Source of the DNA: JAYXXU01 sp049301135
GTDB taxonomy: Bacteria > Pseudomonadota > Gammaproteobacteria > Pseudomonadales > Moraxellaceae
Length of the DNA stretch: 16,903 bases
Direction of reading: 5' to 3'
NCBI GenBank assembly: GCA_049301135.1
Contig: JBAQKP010000277.1
Location: forward strand, 1-16,903
Numbering within the stretch: the first letter of the stretch is position 1; the number at the start of each line of letters is the position of its first letter. The translations under genes and the position numbers were made by a program. Shown here one piece after another: positions 1-6,138 of this stretch. The notes under the pieces are model-generated. The model was not told where the DNA came from and ran no database searches. It saw nothing but the letters and a program-made list of their open reading frames with translations.

Positions 1-918
1 ATCAATATCCGCTGTACGAATTTCTTCATACGGGTCATGGCTGATCAAGGTGCCAGAACCATCACGGGTAAACAGTTCTTCGAGCAGTGCGCCATCACGC
101 GCATACGAAATAATATGCACCCGATGCACGCCACCACGACAGGCTTCTGACGCACCCGACATGTGACGTAAAATCTCGGTATTTAGCGGTTTATTGCGTA
201 AATATTGATCGACTTCGTTGGGAATCAGTTCCCGCAGCAAGCGATCATCTTCATCGGCAATCCCGTCTTTTTCGCCCAAAAAAATCAACTTGTCGGCTTT
301 GAGCGCAATAGCAGTTTTGACGGCAACCTCTTCACTCAGCAGGTTAAACACTTCGCCAGTGGTCGAATAACCAATCGGCCCCAACACCACCACATGCCGA
401 TTGGCGAGGTTTTTGTGCAAGGCTTCGGTATCAATCGAACGCACCTCGCCGGTCAGCTGAAAGTCCACGCCATCGCGAATCCCATACGGTCGCGCCGTGA
501 CAAAGTTACCCGATACTGCATCAATTCGTGCACCGTACATGGGTGAATTGGCCAGCCCCATCGACAGCAACGCCTCAATCTCCAATCGAATCGAACCGAC
601 CGCGTCCAACACGCAGCGCAGCGCTTCACGGGTGGTGATCCGTAACTCTTTATGAAACGGTGTGGCTAGCCCATATTCGATCAGATTTTCGTCGATTTGA
701 GGGCGTGCACCATGCACCAGCACCAACTGAATGCCCAAGCTGTGCAATAGCGCAATATCATGAATAATATTACGAAAATTATCGTGATTGACCGCTTCAC
801 CGCCAAACATCAACACAAAAATTTTGCCGCGATGCGCATTAATATAGGGCGCAGAATTGCGAAACCAGTGCACGTATTGCTCAGTCATCACATCAGGTGA
901 TAGAAAATCATCAGTCAT
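1..918 (-). CDS. argA: N-acetylglutamate synthase ArgA, 3' end truncated by window
   Basis: Cytoplasmic enzyme for the first step of arginine synthesis, transferring acetyl from acetyl-CoA to glutamate. I translated the reverse strand: the first 306 residues are in frame, starting MTDDFLSPDVMTEQYVHWFR, and the rest lies beyond the left edge. The visible part is the amino-acid-kinase-like domain, with the segments FVLMFGGEAV, LVLVHGARPQI, VVVLGPIGYSTTGEVFNL and ADKLIFLGEKDGI typical of bacterial ArgA. The catalytic GNAT acetyltransferase domain expected at the C-terminus (family total about 430–450 aa) is not in the window. The ATG at 916–918 is the only good in-frame start; its ribosome site is weak, an AGGG 13 nt upstream. 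It follows argE on the same strand with 87 nt between, so co-transcription is likely. Family call is firm; arginine feedback regulation is family knowledge only. Confidence 0.93.
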   Translation of the reverse strand, partial: MTDDFLSPDVMTEQYVHWFRNSAPYINAHRGKIFVLMFGGEAVNHDNFRNIIHDIALLHSLGIQLVLVHGARPQIDENLIEYGLATPFHKELRITTREALRCVLDAVGSIRLEIEALLSMGLANSPMYGARIDAVSGNFVTARPYGIRDGVDFQLTGEVRSIDTEALHKNLANRHVVVLGPIGYSTTGEVFNLLSEEVAVKTAIALKADKLIFLGEKDGIADEDDRLLRELIPNEVDQYLRNKPLNTEILRHMSGASEACRGGVHRVHIISYARDGALLEELFTRDGSGTLISHDPYEEIRTADID

Positions 919-950
919 GGTCGTTCATTTACCCTGTATTCAAAAAGCGT

Positions 951-979
951 ATTCGACAAAGCATCGGCTTCGCTGGCAA
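951..979 (-). promoter_or_regulatory. Candidate sigma-70 promoter for argA
   Basis: On the reverse strand TTGCCA (974–979) is followed after 17 nt by TCGAAT (951–956). The first box matches 5 of 6 consensus bases and the second 4 of 6. Transcription would begin near 944, giving a leader of about 26 nt before the argA ATG. It could give argA some expression independent of argE. Pattern match only; arginine-box operators were not recognised. Confidence 0.27.
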
Positions 980-1005
980 GCAGCGTGCGGCTTAAGATAA
1001 CCGTG

Positions 1006-2178
1006 CTACGGATTGATCCGTGCATGTCCCTGCACACAGTAGTGGTGAATCAACTGCGTCAGCCACTGCAGCATTGGCGGAATGTTTTTCAGTTCCAAAT
1101 ACTCGTTTGGCTGGTGCGCCTGCTCGATATTACCAGCGCCTAAAATCACCGCATCCATGCCCATTTGTCGATAATAAGGCGCTTCCGTGCCAAAAGAAAC
1201 CGCGCCCGCACTTTGTTGGGTCAGTTGCTCGACTTTTTGTACAAAGATCGAATCAGCAGGTGTTTCAGCAGCCGGTGAGCCTTCGGTTGCGGGTTCGTAC
1301 AGCATGTTGACATCAAACTGCTGACCAATATCTGCCAGTAGATCAGCAATTTGGCGACGTAAATCCAGCATTTGCATATTTGGTAATGGCCGTAAATCAA
1401 ATTGCAATTCGCATAAGCCGCAAATTCGATTCGGGTTATCCCCGCCATGAATACAGCCCAAATTCAGGGTTGGATGCGGCACCGGAAACAGCGGATTTTG
1501 GATGGATTTGAGCTGATCGCGAAAGCGTAACAACCGACTTACCACCTCATTCATCGCCTCAATTGCATTGCGACCACGCTCAGGGTCACTCGAATGTCCG
1601 GCCTGTCCGGTAATCACCACGCGCTCCAGCATAACGCCTTTGTGCAGCCGTGCCGGTTTTAGCGAGGTTGGCTCACCGATCACTGCGAAGCGACCTTTGG
1701 CTTTGGCGTGTTGTAATAATGCCTTTGCACCCGCCATCGAGGTTTCTTCGTCACAAGTCGCCACGATGATGAGCGGGGCTTTAAACGGCGTTTTGGCAAA
1801 CACCTTAGCGGCCTCAAGACTGAGTGCAAAAAAACTCTTCATGTCCGCGATGCCCAAGCCATACAGCTTACCATCGTGCTCTCGCATCTGAAACGGATCA
1901 CTTTGCCACAGTTGAGGCTCACAGGGCACGGTATCGGTATGTCCTGCCAGTACCAGACCGCCTTGTGCTGTCGGATCAGTGGCTGCCCGCACGGCAACCA
2001 GATTGGCCTTACCAGCCGCGACCGGCACGATTTCACAAGTGAAGCCCGCAGTTTCAAACCACTCGGCCAAGCGTGCGATCACCGGCAAGTTGGACATGTC
2101 CTGTGCTTGTATCGTACAGGTCACACTGGGTATGGCGATCAGTTCGGCCAGTTGTTGGCGCAGACGGGGACTGAGCAT
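1006..2178 (-). CDS. argE: Acetylornithine deacetylase ArgE
   Basis: Cytoplasmic zinc hydrolase of the M20 family that removes the acetyl group from N2-acetylornithine to give ornithine. The 390-aa product is close to the usual family length (about 380). Metal-site motifs are in order: GHTDTVP with His80 and Asp82, GIADMKS with Asp112, CDEET with Glu144/Glu145, VIGEPT with Glu169, and a late His in EQAHQPNEY. A GTG at 2205 would add nine residues, but I prefer ATG at 2178: it has AGGA 8 nt upstream (2187–2190), begins MLSPRLRQQLAELIAIPSVT as relatives do, and the GTG sits upstream of a candidate promoter -10 box. argA follows on the same strand, so these are the acetyl-adding and acetyl-removing steps of a linear arginine route. 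DapE-type succinyl-diaminopimelate desuccinylase is the main alternative in the family, but the argA context favours ArgE. Confidence 0.93.
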   Translation of the reverse strand: MLSPRLRQQLAELIAIPSVTCTIQAQDMSNLPVIARLAEWFETAGFTCEIVPVAAGKANLVAVRAATDPTAQGGLVLAGHTDTVPCEPQLWQSDPFQMREHDGKLYGLGIADMKSFFALSLEAAKVFAKTPFKAPLIIVATCDEETSMAGAKALLQHAKAKGRFAVIGEPTSLKPARLHKGVMLERVVITGQAGHSSDPERGRNAIEAMNEVVSRLLRFRDQLKSIQNPLFPVPHPTLNLGCIHGGDNPNRICGLCELQFDLRPLPNMQMLDLRRQIADLLADIGQQFDVNMLYEPATEGSPAAETPADSIFVQKVEQLTQQSAGAVSFGTEAPYYRQMGMDAVILGAGNIEQAHQPNEYLELKNIPPMLQWLTQLIHHYCVQGHARINP

Positions 2179-2198
2179 CAGCGGTATCCTGCAAAACA

Positions 2199-2227
2199 AT
2201 GACACAGCAAAGAATTTTTTGTGTCAA
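2199..2227 (-). promoter_or_regulatory. Candidate sigma-70 promoter for argE with internal inverted repeat
   Basis: On the reverse strand a perfect TTGACA -35 (2222–2227) is followed by a 17-nt spacer and TGTCAT (2199–2204), 4 of 6 matches to the -10 consensus. The start site would be near 2192, leaving a short leader that still includes the AGGA ribosome site of argE. The two boxes lie within an inverted repeat, TGACAC at 2200–2205 and GTGTCA at 2221–2226, which could be an operator or a by-product of the boxes. Confidence 0.42.
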
Positions 2228-2524
2228 AACGGGGCGGGTTCAACCCTCAGCATGGCAGTAAATGCAGCATTCGACAAGCCTATAACCTTGTATGCAGACG
2301 ATTCTTGAGGTGACAAAAAATGTCGTATCACGTTTTTGTGCGGAGAAAAACTGGGGCTTTAAGCGTCGAGACGTTGCAATATCCGAGACTCACTACCGCC
2401 TGTCTGGCCTGCTATTTGTTAAATTGCGTGAACGTGGCATTTTTCGCATTATAAGCCTCGGCTGGGTTTATAGCGCGGGTGATCAAAGGTTCACGCAAGT
2501 CATGCGTCACTGCTGTTTAAGATA

Positions 2525-2569
2525 TGACGACGTTGAGTAGAAGACACTAACTTCAACACAACGTCATCA
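2525..2569. repeat. Near-perfect 11-bp inverted repeat upstream of surface operon
   Basis: TGACGACGTTG at 2525–2535 pairs with CAACGTCATCA at 2559–2569 with one mismatch, around a 23-nt spacer. It lies about 200 nt upstream of the first surface gene and is not followed by a T tract, so it looks more like a protein-binding site or an RNA stem than an intrinsic terminator. Confidence 0.45.
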
Positions 2570-2665
2570 ACAGTGGTTATGATGCAAAGCGCGTGCTGCC
2601 GTTATCCATGGATTGGACACACTGACATTGAGATCGAGAGAATCTGTATTGTCATGTTGACGCGC

Positions 2666-2694
2666 TTGTTTAGCATGCGTGACTCTCATACAGT
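2666..2694 (+). promoter_or_regulatory. Second, weaker promoter candidate for the surface operon
   Basis: TTGTTT (2666–2671) and TACAGT (2689–2694) are separated by 17 nt. It is a weaker pair than the one at 2709–2737 and may be chance in an AT-richer stretch. Confidence 0.18.
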
Positions 2695-2708
2695 TGACTA
2701 TGCCAGTT

Positions 2709-2737
2709 TTGTACAGATTGCACTGCGTTTGTATAGC
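2709..2737 (+). promoter_or_regulatory. Candidate sigma-70 promoter of the surface operon
   Basis: TTGTAC (2709–2714) and TATAGC (2732–2737) are separated by exactly 17 nt. Transcription would begin near 2744, leaving about 30 nt of leader before the GTG start at 2775. It is the best-placed pair upstream of the four surface genes; an earlier TTGACT at 2694–2699 lacks a good partner. Confidence 0.38.
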
Positions 2738-2774
2738 ACTGTGAGATCTGTCTTATTTAAAGTGGAGAAATGTT

Positions 2775-3254
2775 GTGAATCGACTATCCCTTGTTGTTGG
2801 CTTGATGGCATCCATGATGTCCGGCGCAGTATTCGCCGATCAAGTGCGTCCAGCCGCCCAGCCTGTCAAAATTGAACTGAAAGCATTTCGGATTGATACC
2901 GATGCTGAAGGTAAAGAAACTCAGGTTGAAGCCAAGCAAGCGCGTCCAAATGACCTGATTGAATACCAAGCCACCTATACCAATACCAGTAACCGAGCTA
3001 TTCGTGGCTTGACTGCCACACTGCCTATTCCGGCAGATGTCAGTTTCACCGGCGTTGTTGCTCCAACTGGAGCAACGGCGAGTACCGATGGAGAAAACTT
3101 TGCCGCCATGCCGCTCAAGCGTCAGGTCGGTGACAAAGTTGTGGATGTTCCACTCGCTGAGTACCGCGCGTTGCGTTGGAAAATTGCTGATATTGCGACA
3201 AGCAAGTCAGTAACTGTGCGCGCGCGCACCCAAGTAAATGGCGTCAGTCAGTAG
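2775..3254 (+). CDS. Small secreted single-domain DUF11-like protein
   Basis: A 159-aa exported protein with no named function. Residues 1–21 form a signal peptide, with a hydrophobic stretch ending AVFA just before DQVRP. The rest resembles one DUF11 / conserved-repeat beta-sandwich: PNDLIEYQATYTNTSNRAIR, then LPIPADVSF, a mid-domain loop, then RWKIADIATSKSVTVRARTQV near the C-terminus. There are no cysteines, membrane helices or sorting signals. The start is GTG, chosen because GGAG (2764–2767) lies 7 nt upstream and the only near ATG (2770) meets a stop after two codons. It is the first gene of the surface operon, 53 nt before the bead-string gene. Since its fold resembles the repeating unit of its neighbours, it could be a cap, chaperone or minor subunit; that role is inference. 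Confidence 0.85.
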   Translation: MNRLSLVVGLMASMMSGAVFADQVRPAAQPVKIELKAFRIDTDAEGKETQVEAKQARPNDLIEYQATYTNTSNRAIRGLTATLPIPADVSFTGVVAPTGATASTDGENFAAMPLKRQVGDKVVDVPLAEYRALRWKIADIATSKSVTVRARTQVNGVSQ

Positions 3255-3282
3255 TTTTTAACCAGTTGTTTCTTTTTAACCA
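3255..3282 (+). repeat. Direct repeat in the gap before the bead-string gene
   Basis: TTTTTAACCA occurs at 3255–3264 and again at 3273–3282, inside the 53-nt gap between the first two surface genes. There is no clear stem, so this is not an obvious terminator; it may be an unstructured A/U-rich segment upstream of a strong ribosome site. Confidence 0.4.
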
Positions 3283-3292
3283 CAAGCATTGA

Positions 3293-3310
3293 AAGGGGAG
3301 TCACTTCTTG
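3293..3310 (+). promoter_or_regulatory. Strong ribosome site that decides a TTG start
   Basis: AAGGGGAG at 3293–3300 lies 7 nt before TTG at 3308–3310. The TTG opens a frame that begins with Lys/His/Arg followed by a hydrophobic signal sequence. The strength of this site suggests high translation despite the rare start codon. Confidence 0.7.
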
Positions 3311-6031
3311 CTTAAACATACCCAACCTCGCCTGAGCCAGTTAGCTTCTGCAGTTGCAGTCGTACTGGGTGGCATTACGTTGCTACCTGCTGCTCACGCT
3401 GCTGCACCAGCCGCTGGTGTTAGCATCAGCAACATCGCGGTCGCAAGCTATAACGACGCGACTGGCGCACCACAGACCGTGAACTCGAATGAAGTTCGCA
3501 CCACTGTCCTACAAGTGGCGAGCTTCACCTTAGAAGCCGACCGCACTGCGACCGTCAACCCGAATGGTCAAGTGGCACTGAGCCATACCCTGACCAACAC
3601 CGGTAACGGTAGCGATAGCTTCACAATCAGTCTCGTTAACCTTGGTGGTGACGATATTAACCTGAATAACATTGCCGTCTATATCGACGCCAATGGCGAC
3701 GGCGTTGCCGACAACACCACCAACTTGGTCGGTCAAGCCGTCTCTGTTGCTGCGGGTCAATCAGTGAACCTGATCGTGGTCGGTACTGCACCAATCGCTG
3801 CAACTACCGGTCAAGCTGCCCTGTTGAGTATCAGTGCAACGTCCGTTTTGAATCCAGCGGCAAACACTGCAATCAATCCAGCAACGACACGCCCATTTAA
3901 CGTTAATCAAGATCGCGTGACCATCACCGGCAACGCTGTGGTCAACGTCACTAAAGCTGCCAACGTCAGTGCGGTTAGTGTTGGTGATACCGTCGAATAT
4001 ACCTTGACGTATAGCAACACCGGTAACACCACTGCGACCGACGTGATTATCCGTGACTTGCTGCCAGCCAACGTCACTTACGTTGCCAATTCAGCACGTT
4101 GGAGCAACACTGCACCGGCCGCACTGACTGATGGTGTTGATGCAGCAGATGCTTATAGCTTTAATGCCAGCACCGGCACTGATGGCGAAGTCCTCTTCAC
4201 GATTCCAAGCTTGCCTGCCAATACCACAGGTACCTTGCGCTTTAGCGTGACCATTGACACAACCGCACCAGCCGGCGCAATCGTCAACCAAGGTCGCTTC
4301 AGCTTCGATCCAGACGGTGCAGGTGCTACAGTAGCGACACCACTGGCGCCAACCAACAACACCACCGTGACTGTTGAAGCGACTCGTCTGGGCACGATCA
4401 ACGACTCTACCGACGATCCGTTTGCTGATGGCGCAACACCTGGCACTGGTGCAACACCAGTATTGGGTGACACCGTTGTAGACGACTCTCAAACTGATGC
4501 TGTAGTTCCACAAGGTGGCACTGCGACATTCCCAGTGGTCGTACACAACACCGGTAACGTGTCACAAGTCTATGAAGTGACAGTCAACCAAGCTGACCTG
4601 CCAACCGGTAGCAGCGTGCAAGTACTGCGTAACGGCGCACCACTGACCAACATCAGCGGCACCACTGCTGTAGACGTCGGTCCAATCGCAGTCGGTGATA
4701 TTGCTGAACTGTCTGTTGTCATCACCTTGCCAGCAGGCTTTAGTGAGACTGGTCTTGACACTTCTGACACCATCGTGACCATCAGTCCAGTCGGCAATGA
4801 ATTGGCTGTTGATTCGACCATCTTGGTGATCGACGATGTGTTACCAGCTACGGTTGATCTGAGCAATGGTAACGTTGTTGACTACCTTGACGGCAACATC
4901 GAAACTGCTGAAGGTGAAGGTCCATACGATCCAGCCATCATCGTAGATGCAGCATCGACCACACCTGGTGTACCGGTCACGTTCCCTGTTGAAATCTACA
5001 ACGGTGGTAACAGCCCAGACAACTTTAACCTGACTGCAAACGTGCCAGCGGGTTGGACAGTGGTGTTCCAAGATCCTGTCACTGGTCAAGTCGTCACCAA
5101 CTCAGGCAATATTCCAGCAGGTGCTACGCGTGATCTGATCGCGATTGTAACCCCTCCGAACAATGCCCTAGTCGATCCAACCAATGACGTGATTCTGACT
5201 GTAACCTCACCAGTATCTGGTCTGGCTGACAGCATCAAAAACAACGTCGCAATTACTGAAGTTCGTGCCTTGAATTTCACGCCAGATCGTCAAGGTCAGG
5301 TTGCACCAGGCGGTACAGTGACTTATGTACATACGCTGACCAACAACGGTAACGTGACTGAAGGCGATACGCTTGCTGAGTTGCCAATCGTCGTCAGCAC
5401 TACCGGTAATATCGGTACGATCGTCACTGTCGGTATCGATCTAAACGGTGATGGCGAGCTAGCTGCTGATGGTAGCGAGACTGTACAGCTCAATGACCTG
5501 AACACTGTGTTGCCAACAGGTTTAGCACCATTTACCAGCTACACTGTACTGGTAAAAGTTCAAGCACCAGGCAGCGCACAACCTGGTCAGCAAGACATTA
5601 CCACTGTTGCCGTCAACCCAGTTGGTTCAATCAACGGCGTTGCTGCACCAGCTAGCGTACAAATCACCGATACCACCACTGTGACCGCAGGTCAGATTCG
5701 TCTGGTTAAAACCCAAGCGGTCGATACAGACTGTGACGGTGTTGCTGATGCTGCTTACGGTCAAGGTACCATCGCTGCACAGCCAGGCCAATGTGTTGTT
5801 TACCGCATCGTTGCAACCAACGAAGGTAATGCAGCTGTGACGAACGTGGTGATTACCGACGCCACACCAGCGTTTACCACCATCGATACGGTTGCGACCA
5901 ACACACCGTCTGTACCAGCCAACATCAGCTCACCAGCTGTGGGCGCTACAGGTACTGTGACTGACAACGTCGGTTCATTAGCACCAGCAGCGACATCGCA
6001 AATTGACTTCGGTGTCAAAATTGACGAATAA
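3308..6031 (+). CDS. Secreted bead-string protein of Ig-like/DUF11-type domains
   Basis: A 907-aa exported protein of unknown function. Residues 1–31 are a signal peptide ending AAHA. The mature protein is a chain of beta-sandwich modules, each marked near its start by an Asn-x-Gly-Asn turn: NTGN at 97, 237 and 414, NGGN at 565, NNGN at 679, NEGN at 838. The units at about 237 and 838 read as classical DUF11; the one at about 550–640 (PVTFPVEIYNGGNSPDNF, then VPAGWTV) resembles the NEW3 / alpha-galactosidase-associated domain. Asp/Asn-Gly loops that look calcium-binding occur at 127 (DANGDGVAD), 711 (DLNGDGEL) and 806 (DTDCDGVAD). The only two cysteines, 809 and 829, sit in the last unit and could pair. 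No LPXTG, PEP-CTERM or membrane anchor is present, so it is either released or held by partners. The start is TTG with a strong ribosome site. Surface fibre, adhesin or S-layer-like subunit are all possible; none is proven. Confidence 0.88.
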   Translation: MLKHTQPRLSQLASAVAVVLGGITLLPAAHAAAPAAGVSISNIAVASYNDATGAPQTVNSNEVRTTVLQVASFTLEADRTATVNPNGQVALSHTLTNTGNGSDSFTISLVNLGGDDINLNNIAVYIDANGDGVADNTTNLVGQAVSVAAGQSVNLIVVGTAPIAATTGQAALLSISATSVLNPAANTAINPATTRPFNVNQDRVTITGNAVVNVTKAANVSAVSVGDTVEYTLTYSNTGNTTATDVIIRDLLPANVTYVANSARWSNTAPAALTDGVDAADAYSFNASTGTDGEVLFTIPSLPANTTGTLRFSVTIDTTAPAGAIVNQGRFSFDPDGAGATVATPLAPTNNTTVTVEATRLGTINDSTDDPFADGATPGTGATPVLGDTVVDDSQTDAVVPQGGTATFPVVVHNTGNVSQVYEVTVNQADLPTGSSVQVLRNGAPLTNISGTTAVDVGPIAVGDIAELSVVITLPAGFSETGLDTSDTIVTISPVGNELAVDSTILVIDDVLPATVDLSNGNVVDYLDGNIETAEGEGPYDPAIIVDAASTTPGVPVTFPVEIYNGGNSPDNFNLTANVPAGWTVVFQDPVTGQVVTNSGNIPAGATRDLIAIVTPPNNALVDPTNDVILTVTSPVSGLADSIKNNVAITEVRALNFTPDRQGQVAPGGTVTYVHTLTNNGNVTEGDTLAELPIVVSTTGNIGTIVTVGIDLNGDGELAADGSETVQLNDLNTVLPTGLAPFTSYTVLVKVQAPGSAQPGQQDITTVAVNPVGSINGVAAPASVQITDTTTVTAGQIRLVKTQAVDTDCDGVADAAYGQGTIAAQPGQCVVYRIVATNEGNAAVTNVVITDATPAFTTIDTVATNTPSVPANISSPAVGATGTVTDNVGSLAPAATSQIDFGVKIDE
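3596..4558 (+). repeat. Exact 12-bp DNA repeat marking module boundaries
   Basis: AACACCGGTAAC occurs in frame at 3596–3607, 4016–4027 and 4547–4558, each time encoding Asn-Thr-Gly-Asn at the same structural place of a bead module. Later modules carry diverged versions near 5000, 5342 and 5819. This fits ancient internal duplication or strong codon preference, not a recent tandem array. Confidence 0.7.
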
Positions 6032-6059
6032 GTCGTCGTTTTAAAATAAGACAAACGCA

Positions 6060-6079
6060 GGGAGACTCTGCGGTCTCCC
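6060..6079 (+). terminator. Intercistronic hairpin 1
   Basis: GGGAGAC (6060–6066) pairs perfectly with GTCTCCC (6073–6079) around a 6-nt loop. No T tract follows. It directly abuts a second, longer hairpin and lies 29 nt after the bead-string stop codon. It could protect the 3' end of the upstream message or slow RNA polymerase; it is not a standard intrinsic terminator. Confidence 0.55.
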
Positions 6080-6106
6080 GATCACCAGTGCCAAGCACTG
6101 GTGATC
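6080..6106 (+). terminator. Intercistronic hairpin 2, 12-bp perfect stem
   Basis: GATCACCAGTGC (6080–6091) and GCACTGGTGATC (6095–6106) form a perfect 12-bp stem with the 3-nt loop CAA, followed by AAACCCC instead of T residues. It lies 32 nt before the GTG of the 2034-aa gene. Partial termination, RNase shielding or a protein-binding palindrome are all possible. Confidence 0.65.
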
Positions 6107-6138
6107 AAACCCCGAATTCCTGACATATAGGTTGCCCC

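Larger units (their letters stand above)
2206..2774. other. Long intergenic region between argE and the surface operon
   Basis: This 569-nt stretch separates divergent transcription units. Two open frames on the plus strand (2292–2540 and 2573–2875) have no good ribosome site, read as Cys/Arg/His-rich unlike their neighbours, and match no family I recognise, so I treat them as chance. What can be seen is the argE promoter at the left end, a near-perfect inverted repeat at 2525–2569, and several promoter-like hexamer pairs from 2650 on. A long, AT-richer leader before an envelope operon suggests regulation, but no known riboswitch or operator was recognised. Confidence 0.6.

Noticed and set aside
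2179..2205. GTG start nine codons upstream for ArgE
   Set aside because: It lacks a ribosome site and lies upstream of the candidate -10 box; the ATG at 2178 has AGGA at good spacing.
2292..2875. Two open frames of 82 and 100 codons in the argE–surface operon gap
   Set aside because: No convincing ribosome sites, amino acid makeup unlike neighbours (Cys/Arg/His rich), no recognisable domain, and the second runs into the real gene at 2775 in another frame.
4091..4546. 151-codon antisense frame inside the bead-string gene, and similar antisense frames in the giant gene
   Set aside because: These arise from the biased codons of the sense genes; no start signals or plausible protein features.
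3308..6031. Cell-wall or membrane sorting signal in the bead-string protein
   Set aside because: The C-terminus ends in a beta strand with FGVKIDE; no LPXTG, PEP-CTERM or hydrophobic tail.
6107..6138. Separate promoter for the giant gene (TATAGG near 6126)
   Set aside because: No -35 box at a suitable distance, and transcription would begin almost at the start codon.
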